Shown piece after piece: positions 23,143-31,883 of a DNA stretch of 33,033 bases (positions are counted from its first letter, which is position 1; the number at the start of each line of letters is the position of its first letter). The position numbers and the translations under genes are program-made. This stretch comes from Bacteroidales bacterium (GTDB lineage: Bacteria; Bacteroidota; Bacteroidia; Bacteroidales; UBA3824). The notes below the pieces were generated by a model, which saw only the letters and a program-made list of their open reading frames with translations, was not told the origin of the DNA and ran no database searches. The stretch spans positions 1-33,033 of the forward strand of contig JAGCDD010000015.1 in NCBI GenBank assembly GCA_017651345.1, read 5' to 3'.

Positions 23143-24339
23143 ATGAACTATCCCGGCGACATACAAATTGCGGAATACAACTATCCCCTACCCGACGAAC
23201 GCATTGCCAAATTTCCATTGAAAGAGCGCGACAAGTGCAAACTATTGATATACAAAGACAAACAAATTTCAGAAACCATTTTTTCTAACATCGGCACTCT
23301 CCTACCCGACGACGGACTTATGGTAGTGAACAATACAAAGGTGATTCCCGCAAGATTGGAATTTTTTACGCAAAATGGCGCAAGAATAGAGATTTTTTGT
23401 CTCGAACCGCACACTCCCGCCGATTACGATACCAATTTTGCCGCAAAAGAGACCTGCCAATGGCGTTGTCTTGCTGGAAACCTAAAACGTTGGAAAAATT
23501 TCAACCTTACACGCACACTGCCATGTGCCAACGGCGAAACCGTTCTTACCGCTGAAAAAATAGAAGTAGAAGGCGGCGAAATTATTGCAAAATTCTCGTG
23601 GACAGGAGGTTACTCGTTTTCAGAGATCATCGACGCGGCAGGCAGTATTCCTATTCCGCCATATCTCAACCGCAAGGCTGAGGAGAGCGATAGTGTTGAT
23701 TATCAAACAGTTTATTCGCATTACAAAGGTTCGGTGGCAGCACCCACGGCAGGACTTCATTTTAGTCCCGAACTGCTCAAAAGCCTGAAAACCAAGATAG
23801 ACGAACTCACCCTACATGTGGGCGCGGGAACATTCAAACCCGTAAAAACCGAAACCATAGGCGAACACGAGATGCACCGCGAGTTTTTTGCTGTAAATAA
23901 GGATGTTATCGAAGATTTAATCAAATACGAAGGCAAAATCACAGCCGTAGGCACCACATCGGTGCGAACACTCGAAAGTCTCTATTGGATAGGCGCAAAA
24001 CTCGCTACATCAGATACTTGCACACATTTAAGCCAATGGGAATGTTACCAAATGCAGCCAGATTTAAGTCTCAAAGATTCGCTCTCTAATATATTAAAGG
24101 TGATGGAGCGCAATGGCAGCACCGTCTACAAGGCTTCCACAGGTATAATGATTGCCCCAGGATACCGCTACAAGGTGGTGAACAACATTATCACTAATTT
24201 TCACCAACCCGAAAGCACACTTTTATTATTAGTGTCGGCAGCGGTGGGTAACGCATGGAAAGACATCTATAAGTACGCCTTAGACAATGACTTCCGTTTT
24301 CTCAGTTACGGTGATGGATGCTTTTTGCAGGTAGACTGA
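23143..24339 (+). CDS. queA: S-adenosylmethionine:tRNA ribosyltransferase-isomerase (QueA)
   Basis: Encodes 398 residues. QueA transfers and isomerises the ribosyl group of SAM onto preQ1 in tRNA to make epoxyqueuosine, the penultimate step in queuosine synthesis; cytoplasmic. Family segments seen: 'NYPLPDERIAKFPLKERDKCKLL', 'LMVVNNTKVIPARL', 'AGSIPIPPYLNRKAEESDSVDYQTVYS', 'GSVAAPTAGLHF' (about 196-207), 'LTLHVGAGTFKPV' and 'GTTSVRTLES'. It is longer than the E. coli protein (356) because of internal insertions, as is usual in Bacteroidota. Other queuosine genes are not in the window. The promoter is not clear. Confidence 0.97.
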   Translation: MNYPGDIQIAEYNYPLPDERIAKFPLKERDKCKLLIYKDKQISETIFSNIGTLLPDDGLMVVNNTKVIPARLEFFTQNGARIEIFCLEPHTPADYDTNFAAKETCQWRCLAGNLKRWKNFNLTRTLPCANGETVLTAEKIEVEGGEIIAKFSWTGGYSFSEIIDAAGSIPIPPYLNRKAEESDSVDYQTVYSHYKGSVAAPTAGLHFSPELLKSLKTKIDELTLHVGAGTFKPVKTETIGEHEMHREFFAVNKDVIEDLIKYEGKITAVGTTSVRTLESLYWIGAKLATSDTCTHLSQWECYQMQPDLSLKDSLSNILKVMERNGSTVYKASTGIMIAPGYRYKVVNNIITNFHQPESTLLLLVSAAVGNAWKDIYKYALDNDFRFLSYGDGCFLQVD

Positions 24340-24426
24340 TTTTTTTATTAAAATGGTACTCTTTTTGTAAAATATTCAGTAACTTTAAACCGTAATTGTT
24401 AACCGAGTTTTTATAAAAAAAGTACA

Positions 24427-27234
24427 ATGCTACACATCATCAAACTACTGAAAAACAAGTTTTTATACTGCTTTATAGTACTAATGCCTTTGTCGGCTGC
24501 CACATTTGCATTTTGTGCCGAAAAAAGCGCACCGCACGATTTCAACCCGATGCTTTCGCCCGACACGGTATTTAACCACATGTCGTTGGAGGACAAGATA
24601 AAGCAACTCTACATTTACGACGCAGGCGACCAAACACCCGACTTTGGAAAAAACAAGCCGCAAGGTTTGATTTTTAACACCTACAACTACAACAGTCTCA
24701 GTAAGTTGGCTCATTCTATCACCGACACTTCGATGGTAAAGCCAATTGTAATAACAGATATTTCAAAGCCGTTTGTCGACCTGCCCGTATACCTCAACCA
24801 ATACGCCGTGTCAACTACACGCGATACTATGCTCTACCGCATTTGGGCAGAACAGATGGCAGACACTCTCGCCAAGGCTGGTGTAACGGTGGTAAAAGGC
24901 TCATTTACAAATTTTAGCGACATCACCCCACGCACCACCGACAAGGAACTTTTTGAACACACTGCTCGTGCACGAATACTTATCAACGCTCTGTGGCAGA
25001 ATGGAATAACTGCAATTATCGAATCCGACCTTTCTAACATTATCGACAAAAAACGCCGCGATTTTATTCAAAAATCTATCGACTCGCTCAGCACTCTCGG
25101 CAAACGTCTTAACAAATACTACAACACCGATTATCCTCCTAACGCACTCACTTACAAGAAAGTCAGCAGGACAGAAGATATTATAAAAACTCTCTACACC
25201 GACAACGACCTGATTATTAGCGAAATAGAACCAGAAACTTTTGTAAAGGTAGTACACTTTGCCGTGAAAAAAAACAAAAAATTGCGCAAAGTATTGGAAC
25301 TCAAAGCCTACAAGATTATTAAACTAAAATATTGGATAGCCGAACACCACGCCAAACATCCCAACCGCGATTTTCCAAAACGATTGGCTATTTGGAAAGC
25401 TATAACAGGTTCTAACACTTGTATTTACAATACTTTTGGTTTCCTTCCCATAAAAGATATCAACAATCTAAAAATCGTTCAGATTGGTGGCACATACCTA
25501 AAAGGCTTTGTTTCAGAAAAATACAACTTCTGCGATGCCAATATGCAATATGTCCGCAACGATTACGAAAGCGTTGCCAAGGCTCTCAAAAAAACTTACA
25601 ACAAAAACCTAATTGTGCTCATTAACGACAAACTCACTGATATCAAGGTTATTACACAAATCAACAACGCCACTCGCAACAATCATTCGTGCGTGGTAAA
25701 CTTTGGCAATCTCGACAACCTTGGCAAAATCAAGAGTTCGTCGCTATTGCAAGTTTACGGCAATGGCTATGCCTCAGGCAGATACGCGGCACAGGCAATA
25801 TTCGGCAGCATTGAGGTAAATGGCAAAACGCCATTTCAAATATCGCACGACATCAAGGCTGGCACAGGCAAACGCGTAGAGGTGTGCCGGTTGCAAACGT
25901 TGCCGCTCAACATCGCAGGATTTAACCGAAACTACTGCGACACAATTGATTCTATCGTAAACATGGCAATAAGAAACAACTGTTTTCCGGGTTGCCAAGT
26001 GTTTGCCGCCTACAAGGGCAAAATTCTCATCAACAAAGGTTACGGACATTACACCTACGACACTGCATCTCAGGCGGTTACCACCAACACAATGTACGAT
26101 ATTGCGTCGCTCACCAAAATCACCGCCGCCACTATCATTATGATGCACCTTTCGGGCAAAAAGATGATTAATCTCGACAAAAACATCGGCGAATATTTCA
26201 ACGACACCACAATAGATTGGACCAACTTGCCCGCCGACACCATAATCAATCCCAACGACATTACCGACACCACTTTCTTGCGCGATATTCCCGAGCGAAC
26301 TATCTTTGGAGTGCCAATAAGATTGCTTTTGGAGCACAAGAGCGGCATTTATCCCTATCTGCCTTTTACTAAGATACTTTACTACCGTTCTACCAAACGC
26401 CGCATGCTCAAAGACGACGGTGTAAAAATTGAGCGTATTAGTGCCGAAGACCTTAAACAACAGGCATTTGACGAGTTTTTCTCCGAAAAATACGTCAAAA
26501 ACGTGGCAGAATCAAAAATATGCTACAACCTTTACCTCAAAAACAAATGGCGCGATTCGGTGCTCATCAATACCCGCCGCCTTGCCGTTGATGCCAAACA
26601 AGAATACAAGTACAGCGACGTTAACATGATTCTTTTGCAACAGATGGCTGAGGATATGCTTGGAACCAATGCCGACGATTTTCTACAAAAGAATTTTTAT
26701 CAGCCGCTTGGAATGTACCGAACTCACTACAACCCAACACGTTACTACGACAAGAGCCAATTTGCGCCCACCGCACCAAACCTTTGGACCAACGAGATTC
26801 TGCAAGGCGACGTTCACGACCCATCTGCTGAAATTCTTGGCGGAGTTTCGGGCAATGCTGGTATTTTTTCAACTGCCAAAGACCTCGGAGTATTGTTTCA
26901 AATGGTCTTAAACCAAGGCACTTACGGACGCACCAAATATCTTGAACCCGATGCCATAAAGCAATACACCACCAAGCAGCCCAAAACAGGTCGCGCTCTT
27001 GGTTTTGATATGTATCCATCAGCCTATTGCGCCGACAGTGCTTCGGTAAAAACTTTTGGACATACCGGATTTACAGGCACTTGCGCATGGGTAGACCCCG
27101 AAAACGAAATTGTAATCGTTTTTCTCAGCAACAGAGTTTATCCCGACGAAAAAAATCAAAACCTCAACAAGTATCGCATCCGAAAATTGATAAATCAGGC
27201 TGTGTACAACGGCATTGCCAACGCCGAAAAATAA
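24427..27234 (+). CDS. GH3-like (degenerate) and serine beta-lactamase-like fusion protein
   Basis: Encodes 935 residues with a probable signal anchor or peptide (about 1-30). The region about 40-330 keeps traces of a GH3 N-acetylhexosaminidase barrel: 'MSLEDKIKQLYIYDAGD' (52-68) and 'LAKAGVTVVKGSFTNFSDI' (148-166). It lacks the GH3 'KHFPGHG' and 'TDALDM' segments. A GH3 C-terminal-like alpha/beta region follows ('LKIVQIGG', 'NLIVLINDK', 'GRYAAQAIFGSIEVNGKTPFQIS', about 345-475). The C-terminal domain (about 500-930) is a class C beta-lactamase/DD-peptidase fold: SLTK (Ser561, Lys564), the second motif YSD at 729-731, and the HTG motif at 879-881. Such fusions are common in Bacteroidota and probably act on cell-wall muropeptides in the periplasm. 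Here the glycosidase half seems inactive, while the serine hydrolase half keeps its motifs. The stop abuts the convergent gene with no gap. Confidence 0.85.
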   Translation: MLHIIKLLKNKFLYCFIVLMPLSAATFAFCAEKSAPHDFNPMLSPDTVFNHMSLEDKIKQLYIYDAGDQTPDFGKNKPQGLIFNTYNYNSLSKLAHSITDTSMVKPIVITDISKPFVDLPVYLNQYAVSTTRDTMLYRIWAEQMADTLAKAGVTVVKGSFTNFSDITPRTTDKELFEHTARARILINALWQNGITAIIESDLSNIIDKKRRDFIQKSIDSLSTLGKRLNKYYNTDYPPNALTYKKVSRTEDIIKTLYTDNDLIISEIEPETFVKVVHFAVKKNKKLRKVLELKAYKIIKLKYWIAEHHAKHPNRDFPKRLAIWKAITGSNTCIYNTFGFLPIKDINNLKIVQIGGTYLKGFVSEKYNFCDANMQYVRNDYESVAKALKKTYNKNLIVLINDKLTDIKVITQINNATRNNHSCVVNFGNLDNLGKIKSSSLLQVYGNGYASGRYAAQAIFGSIEVNGKTPFQISHDIKAGTGKRVEVCRLQTLPLNIAGFNRNYCDTIDSIVNMAIRNNCFPGCQVFAAYKGKILINKGYGHYTYDTASQAVTTNTMYDIASLTKITAATIIMMHLSGKKMINLDKNIGEYFNDTTIDWTNLPADTIINPNDITDTTFLRDIPERTIFGVPIRLLLEHKSGIYPYLPFTKILYYRSTKRRMLKDDGVKIERISAEDLKQQAFDEFFSEKYVKNVAESKICYNLYLKNKWRDSVLINTRRLAVDAKQEYKYSDVNMILLQQMAEDMLGTNADDFLQKNFYQPLGMYRTHYNPTRYYDKSQFAPTAPNLWTNEILQGDVHDPSAEILGGVSGNAGIFSTAKDLGVLFQMVLNQGTYGRTKYLEPDAIKQYTTKQPKTGRALGFDMYPSAYCADSASVKTFGHTGFTGTCAWVDPENEIVIVFLSNRVYPDEKNQNLNKYRIRKLINQAVYNGIANAEK

Positions 27235-28347
27235 TCAAAAGATATATCCCACACCCCACTCGATATATTCGGCACGCATAAAATAGGTGCGCAATCCGAG
27301 GTTTGCCATAAGGTGGGGAGTGATATTATAATTGATTACCACACGGTCGTAAATAGCCGCACCGCTGTATATCTCATTAAACATGAAGTATCCAAGTTGA
27401 AGCGTGGCAGCTGTGCGTCCAAAACAGAAACCGTAAGCCAAATGTGCGCCCAAAAGACATGGACTTGCATCGCTCTCCTCAACGCCAAAGTTGCCAAGTT
27501 TTTTCAACTGCGAAGGGTCGCGGATAAAGTCGAGCCCCGCTCCTACCCTTGTACGCGGTCCTGCCATACGATAAACGCCTGCCGTTGTGGACAATATGCT
27601 ATACTTGGGACTTTCGGGCTGATCTGCCTCGCGAAAACCCACAGCACTCACAATATATTTTTGCCATTTGGGCCAAATAATAGTTTGCCGAGGTTCGCCC
27701 TCAAATTTGGGTTTCTCCCCTCCTATCCTACCCTGAACGCCTATGTGCCACTGCATTAGGTTGAGACCGAGATTTGGCAGTTTAAACGCGCCATTGCTCC
27801 AATGCACAAAGTTGAATCCAGCCAAAAGCCTCTGCGGACGGTTTCGGAAAAAAGTAAACTGAGGTCCAAAACAAAAGAACGCCGAAAAGCGCGAACCCAC
27901 CAAAAGGTTTTCGGGATTGCTCTCGCTGTCGAAATGCTTGGTAACATACGCCGTACCCGCAAGAAAACGCAAATCAATGCCAAAGAAACGTTTTTTAGCC
28001 AAAGGAAACTCGGAAATCACCGCACCCGAAAAAGCCTGTCCAAGCACGTTGTAATGAAAATTTTCGTAATAAAAAGCCGCACCAAGGCGAGGATGGGCAA
28101 ACAGATTTTCCCACTCACGGCTGCCATCGGTTTCTACAAGATATTCGGCAGCAATACCGTTGGTGGTGCGGTAATCCAACACTCCCGAAAGTCCGCGGTG
28201 ATCGTAAACCGGCCCGTGAAGATAACGCAAGGAAAGATATTTGTTTCGAGGAAGTTTAACGCCCAAAGTATCAGACGCATAAACCGATGACGCAAAAAAT
28301 GCAGCAAAAATAGCGGCAAAAAATATCAACAAAGTATAACGTTTCAT
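27235..28347 (-). CDS. Acyloxyacyl hydrolase / PagL-like outer-membrane barrel
   Basis: Encodes 370 residues with a signal peptide (MKRYTLLIFFAAIFAAFFASSVYAS). PagL removes the 3-O acyl chain of lipid A at the outer membrane. Evidence: many amphipathic strands, a terminal aromatic 'EWGVGYIF', and the active-site signature 'FVHWSNGAFKLPNLGLN' (180-196). The His182-x-Ser184-Asn matches the H-x-S-N pair of PagL, and 'PN.G.N' follows. The catalytic Glu expected about 12 residues after the Ser is not obvious (Asn196 is there). The protein is twice as long as classical PagL, as is usual for the Bacteroidota relatives. Its start overlaps the stop of the GIN-domain lipoprotein as ATGA. Tail to tail with the GH3/beta-lactamase gene, zero bases apart. 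Confidence 0.82.
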   Translation of the reverse strand: MKRYTLLIFFAAIFAAFFASSVYASDTLGVKLPRNKYLSLRYLHGPVYDHRGLSGVLDYRTTNGIAAEYLVETDGSREWENLFAHPRLGAAFYYENFHYNVLGQAFSGAVISEFPLAKKRFFGIDLRFLAGTAYVTKHFDSESNPENLLVGSRFSAFFCFGPQFTFFRNRPQRLLAGFNFVHWSNGAFKLPNLGLNLMQWHIGVQGRIGGEKPKFEGEPRQTIIWPKWQKYIVSAVGFREADQPESPKYSILSTTAGVYRMAGPRTRVGAGLDFIRDPSQLKKLGNFGVEESDASPCLLGAHLAYGFCFGRTAATLQLGYFMFNEIYSGAAIYDRVVINYNITPHLMANLGLRTYFMRAEYIEWGVGYIF

Positions 28348-29084
28348 TGCTTGTTTTTCAGCCCGCCTTTTCCGGGGTTCTCTAAAAGTTCAACAGCGGG
28401 ATTACCTTTATAAATAATATCACCTGTCCAAAAAATCTTAGCCACAAGCGAATCGGTAGGATTTACAAACACATCGCCAGTGCTATAATTATCTATATAA
28501 GCCTTTTTTACAGATAGTTGCGAAGCGTCAATGATAGCAGAATAGCGAGGTTCGCAGCGAAAATTTTCGCAATTTCCCTTTACAAAATACTTGCCCGTAC
28601 CAAACCAAACCTCCAACACAAACGTAGGCGAATTGGTAATAACATCGAGATTGCCTATACGGTTGGTAAAAACTATACGCCTAACATCCACCGAATCAGA
28701 CGAATGTACGCGGCACGAACCTTTTATATAGATATTCAATTCAGGATAAGTGTAATGCAATTCTACCTTTGGCACACCTTCATACTTGCGCACAATGCGG
28801 TATTCGTTTTCATTGTCGAAATCCACAGTGTTGGCTCCCGCAAACGACCATTTTACCTTGTCGATCAGATTTTTGCCACAGGTAACCACTGCAAAATCGG
28901 CTGTATCCTTCACTATGGAAACATCAAACGCGTCGTTGAAATTATAGAGAGTTATCAGGCTGTCGAAACGCCAAACCTCGGTAACCTCATCGCCGATACT
29001 CTTAAAAAAATCAGGAGCGTCGGGACTATCGCATCCAACAATAGCCGCCAACCAAACCACCAATGTAAAAAAACGTATCTTCAT
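28344..29084 (-). CDS. GIN-domain (DUF2807) lipoprotein
   Basis: Encodes 246 residues from the ATG at 29084 (MKIRFFTLVVWLAAIVGC). The lipobox 'AIVGC' gives acylated Cys18. The mature part is a right-handed beta-helix-like repeat of the GIN/DUF2807 kind: 'CGKNLIDKVKWSFAGANTVDFDNEN', 'VRRIVFTNRIGNLDVITNS', 'LSVKKAYIDNYSTGDVFVN' and the hallmark ending 'TGDIIYKGNPAVELLENPGKGGL'. The family is common in Bacteroidota lipoproteins of unknown role, often called head, GIN or auto-transporter-adhesin-like. Its TGA overlaps the PagL-like ATG, so the two are co-translated. A -7 box lies 25 bases upstream and is divergent from the next gene. Confidence 0.85.
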   Translation of the reverse strand: MKIRFFTLVVWLAAIVGCDSPDAPDFFKSIGDEVTEVWRFDSLITLYNFNDAFDVSIVKDTADFAVVTCGKNLIDKVKWSFAGANTVDFDNENEYRIVRKYEGVPKVELHYTYPELNIYIKGSCRVHSSDSVDVRRIVFTNRIGNLDVITNSPTFVLEVWFGTGKYFVKGNCENFRCEPRYSAIIDASQLSVKKAYIDNYSTGDVFVNPTDSLVAKIFWTGDIIYKGNPAVELLENPGKGGLKNKQ

Positions 29085-29102
29085 AGTAATCAAACAAAAA
29101 AT

Positions 29103-29136
29103 TTTGCGCAAAATTAAAAAACATTTTTTACCTTTG
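29103..29136 (+). promoter_or_regulatory. Bacteroidota promoter for the 29171 lipoprotein
   Basis: TTTG (29103-29106), 22 bases, TACCTTTG (29129-29136). The -7 box is a perfect match and the spacer is slightly long. The ATG is 35 bases downstream. The element overlaps the divergent -7 box of the GIN lipoprotein. Confidence 0.65.
29109..29116 (-). promoter_or_regulatory. Bacteroidota -7 box for the GIN lipoprotein/PagL pair
   Basis: TAATTTTG on the minus strand matches TAnnTTTG, 25 bases before the ATG at 29084. No clear -33 element. It lies in the spacer of the divergent promoter, so the two cannot be occupied independently. Confidence 0.45.
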
Positions 29137-29170
29137 CAGCAATAATTATAACTTTATAAACATTTATAGT

Positions 29171-30034
29171 ATGAAAAAATCAGTATTCTATCCTATTATG
29201 GCAGCCGCAATAGTTTGTGGCTCAGCATTTTATTCCTGTCAAGGCAATGGCGGCAACAGCAATGCAGGCAATGAAGACAACAAAGTGACCATGCTGACTG
29301 GCAACGCCGACAACATTGAAATATCATCTGGCAATCAGACTTCCGAAAACTCAAACAGCACAGTGTCGGTGCAATCAGTTCCCTCCAACGTGCAATCTGG
29401 CATGGACGGTGACGTTTACCGCTACGGCAGCCACACTTACCAAGTAAAAGGCGACTTTAAAACCGACAAAATCACCACAAGCGATTTCAACGAGGTAACA
29501 TTCAGCAACATTCCCTCCGACTACACCGAATTTGAAAAAGTCTACAAAGAGTATCTCGGCAAACACATCAACGGCACAGCAGCTATGATGGTGATGGCAA
29601 TGGAGATGTACGGTCGCGACAAATCGGTAGGCGAACGCTGTATCCGCCTCATCAACACTCCCAACAATGTTTCGTCGGTGATGAACATTCTTAAAGACCG
29701 TTATGGCAACTACACAAGCGACGGATACTCACAGCGTTACATAGCCGCAGCCCTCATCGACGGCGCAGTGCGCACCAACGGCTACGCTCCCACCGAACCA
29801 TACACAATCAAATGTCAGGGCAGCCCCAACGGCATCAAACAGATGACAATGCCCAAATACGGCACAGTATACTATATGTACGTTATCGGCGGCGGATGGG
29901 ACACCCACCAACGTCAGTGCGAAATCGTCATGTTTGAAGACGACGAAGCCACAGGTCTCTACAAAATGAACAACTGCCCATCGTTTTACACACAATGCCA
30001 GCAAATAAAAGGCGAATGGAAGGGCTTAAAATAG
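29171..30034 (+). CDS. Lipoprotein, possibly DUF6935 family
   Basis: Encodes 287 residues. The signal ends with a lipobox 'AFYSC' (Cys23). A Gly/Asn/Ser-rich linker of about 55 residues follows. The folded part contains 'VTFSNIPSDYTEFEKVYKEYLGKHINGTAAMMVMAMEMYGRD', 'GERCIRLINTPNNVSSVMNILKDRYG', 'SQRYIAAALIDGAVRTNGY' and 'YTIKCQGSPNG'. I recall this arrangement from DUF6935 proteins of Bacteroidales, but am not certain. No catalytic motif is obvious. It is expected at the periplasmic face or surface of the outer membrane. It has its own promoter and a downstream inverted-repeat terminator. Confidence 0.8.
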   Translation: MKKSVFYPIMAAAIVCGSAFYSCQGNGGNSNAGNEDNKVTMLTGNADNIEISSGNQTSENSNSTVSVQSVPSNVQSGMDGDVYRYGSHTYQVKGDFKTDKITTSDFNEVTFSNIPSDYTEFEKVYKEYLGKHINGTAAMMVMAMEMYGRDKSVGERCIRLINTPNNVSSVMNILKDRYGNYTSDGYSQRYIAAALIDGAVRTNGYAPTEPYTIKCQGSPNGIKQMTMPKYGTVYYMYVIGGGWDTHQRQCEIVMFEDDEATGLYKMNNCPSFYTQCQQIKGEWKGLK

Positions 30035-30043
30035 CAGCCCTGA

Positions 30044-30065
30044 TTATGAATTATGAATTATGAAT
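30044..30065. repeat. Seven-base tandem repeat (TTATGAA x3)
   Basis: Three tandem units of TTATGAA between the lipoprotein gene and its terminator. Such low-complexity tracts are common near gene ends in Bacteroidales and have no known function. Confidence 0.8.
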
Positions 30066-30070
30066 TATTA

Positions 30071-30116
30071 ATTGACTAAACTTTAAAGAAAATTCTGAGG
30101 AGTTTAGTCAATTTTT
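30071..30116 (+). terminator. Inverted-repeat terminator between convergent genes
   Basis: ATTGACTAAAC (30071-30081) and GTTTAGTCAAT (30102-30112) form a perfect 11-base stem around a 20-base loop, followed by T on the plus strand. The stop codon of the minus-strand regulator (30106-30104) lies inside the right arm. It may act for both genes. Confidence 0.65.
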
Positions 30117-31738
30117 ATTTTGATTTTTGTTCTACGCGAACGAACGGTAGATACGGCAATATCAAAAATCTTAGAAATTATACTATCATTTTGATGTAAA
30201 TTGTCAGCGATAATAAAAATACGGTTTTCGATAGTAAGGTCGTGAAATCCATCAAAAATATCAAGTTTTTCGGGGAAATTTTTTTCAAAATAATAAAAAC
30301 AAGCGGCCAATTTATCCCTATAATCTTTAATAGATTTGCCTTCAGCAATTAAATCATAAACAATTTTACCTTCAGCAAGAATAGTATCAGTTTTGGCAAT
30401 CAAATCATCGCATAGAAGTCGAAGTTTGGCTATGGCGGCGTTGTTTGTGGCAATAATACTGTCGGCATTATCGCATCGCTCTGATAATACATCATTCTGT
30501 TTTTGAAGATAGTCCATCTGAGTAGTATATTCACCGATTATGCAATGTTGTTCTTCCATTTTGGTATAAGCCTCCACGTTTTTTTTCTCCAACTCCAATT
30601 TTGTTATACGCTCTAAATGAACTAAATGCCTATACACCAGAGTAATGATAGCACTAATAAAAATCAAACATGCAATTATTATCCATAAAATGTGCATTTT
30701 ATGTTCGTATGCTGTTTGTTGACGTTCAAAATCAAATTTCTTTTGAATTTCAAGGGCGTAGTTTTGTTTTTGTATTTTGTAATATTCTTTTAATGAAGCG
30801 ATTGCTGAATCTGAAGCATTTTTACAACCAACGATATTACCACGATTGTAATAATTTTGTGCCATATCAGAAAAAATGTCTATTTTTAGACTACACCAAG
30901 CATTGATTAATGCAGAATCACAATATTGTTTCCAACGGAGAGTATCGCCCTTGTCGGCATAGATAGCGGCAAGTCCGGTATATGAACGCGGTAGTTTAGC
31001 ATATTCTAATGATTGGTAGAAATATCCCTCGGCTACTGACAGATTGTTATACATAAAGCACTCTCCCATTAGAATATAATAAAAAGCTTTGTCTCTATCA
31101 GCCACAGCATCAATAAGACGATGGCATTGAAGAACATAGTATTCGGCACTGTCAATCTGTCCTAAATCTCTAAATGATGAAGATACCGACATCAAACCGT
31201 ATGCAATATCATGATTATTACCAAGTTTTTCGGCGTAATATAGTTCTTTTTTGGCATATCTCAAAGACTCCTCTAATTCACCAACGGTATTGTCGACATA
31301 AGCAAAAGCAGAACATATTTTATTTTTTAAATCATCATCAGAAGTTTGTTCAGCCAAATACTCCGCTTTTTTTAGTAACTCAAAAACCAAATCGGGCAAA
31401 GTATCAACTCTAATATAATAACACACCTTATAATAATAGGCTTCTGCCAATTTACGGACATTGAAATTTTGTTCGTAATAACGTATACTATAATTCAACT
31501 GTTTAATCATTGGAGTTTCGAGCAAACGGTAATCTGTTTGTGCCCTCAATACAAAATAACACGCAGAATCGCCCTCTGTTTTGGGAACAATAGCTTTAAG
31601 CACAGAATCCGCCGAATCAACAAGACCATGATAAAGCAGAGTATCAGCCTCAGCAAGCCGCAAAAAAACATCGCTTTTTTCTGAACATGCCGCAAAAAAC
31701 AGGGCAATCGTCAAGTACAGTATACAAATTTTATTCAT
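30104..31738 (-). CDS. Membrane-spanning TPR regulator with C-terminal HTH
   Basis: Encodes 544 residues. N-terminus: signal with a lipobox-like 'FFAAC' (Cys18). Residues about 25-325 are TPR-like helical repeats ('AYYYKVCYYI', 'FELLKKAEYLAEQTSDDDLKNKICSAFAYV', 'YGLMSVSSSFRDLGQIDSAEYYVLQCHRL'). One membrane helix (about 348-369, 'ILWIIIACLIFISAIITLVY') follows, then a coiled coil (about 375-440) and a helix-turn-helix-like end 'SIISKIFDIAVSTVRSRRTK' (about 520-539), similar to LuxR-type 'VSTVRSRR'. The design is known for Bacteroidota regulators that sense outside the membrane and bind DNA inside. Targets are unknown; the barrel genes that diverge from it are candidates. A near-perfect promoter precedes it. 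Confidence 0.85.
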   Translation of the reverse strand: MNKICILYLTIALFFAACSEKSDVFLRLAEADTLLYHGLVDSADSVLKAIVPKTEGDSACYFVLRAQTDYRLLETPMIKQLNYSIRYYEQNFNVRKLAEAYYYKVCYYIRVDTLPDLVFELLKKAEYLAEQTSDDDLKNKICSAFAYVDNTVGELEESLRYAKKELYYAEKLGNNHDIAYGLMSVSSSFRDLGQIDSAEYYVLQCHRLIDAVADRDKAFYYILMGECFMYNNLSVAEGYFYQSLEYAKLPRSYTGLAAIYADKGDTLRWKQYCDSALINAWCSLKIDIFSDMAQNYYNRGNIVGCKNASDSAIASLKEYYKIQKQNYALEIQKKFDFERQQTAYEHKMHILWIIIACLIFISAIITLVYRHLVHLERITKLELEKKNVEAYTKMEEQHCIIGEYTTQMDYLQKQNDVLSERCDNADSIIATNNAAIAKLRLLCDDLIAKTDTILAEGKIVYDLIAEGKSIKDYRDKLAACFYYFEKNFPEKLDIFDGFHDLTIENRIFIIADNLHQNDSIISKIFDIAVSTVRSRRTKIKIKID

Positions 31739-31759
31739 AACAACATTATTTTAATGACA

Positions 31760-31791
31760 CAAAATTATAATAATATCACCTAAAATACAAA
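31760..31791 (-). promoter_or_regulatory. Bacteroidota promoter for the TPR/HTH regulator
   Basis: TTTG (31791-31788), 20 bases, TAATTTTG (31767-31760) on the minus strand: both boxes are exact. The regulator ATG is 21 bases downstream. Confidence 0.78.
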
Positions 31792-31830
31792 ATTTACTAC
31801 ACTAATTTATAAACGAAAAACCAACAAAAA

Positions 31831-31851
31831 GTTGCTCCCGATGGGAGCAAC
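31831..31851. repeat. Palindrome 1, GTTGCTCCC-GAT-GGGAGCAAC
   Basis: Perfect nine-base stem with a three-base loop, in the intergenic region between the TPR/HTH regulator and the barrel gene. It lacks a T run, so it is not a standard terminator. It may be an operator or a REP-like mobile hairpin. Confidence 0.85.
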
Positions 31852-31883
31852 GCTGTAAATCAACAACTTAGCTTATTAAAAAT

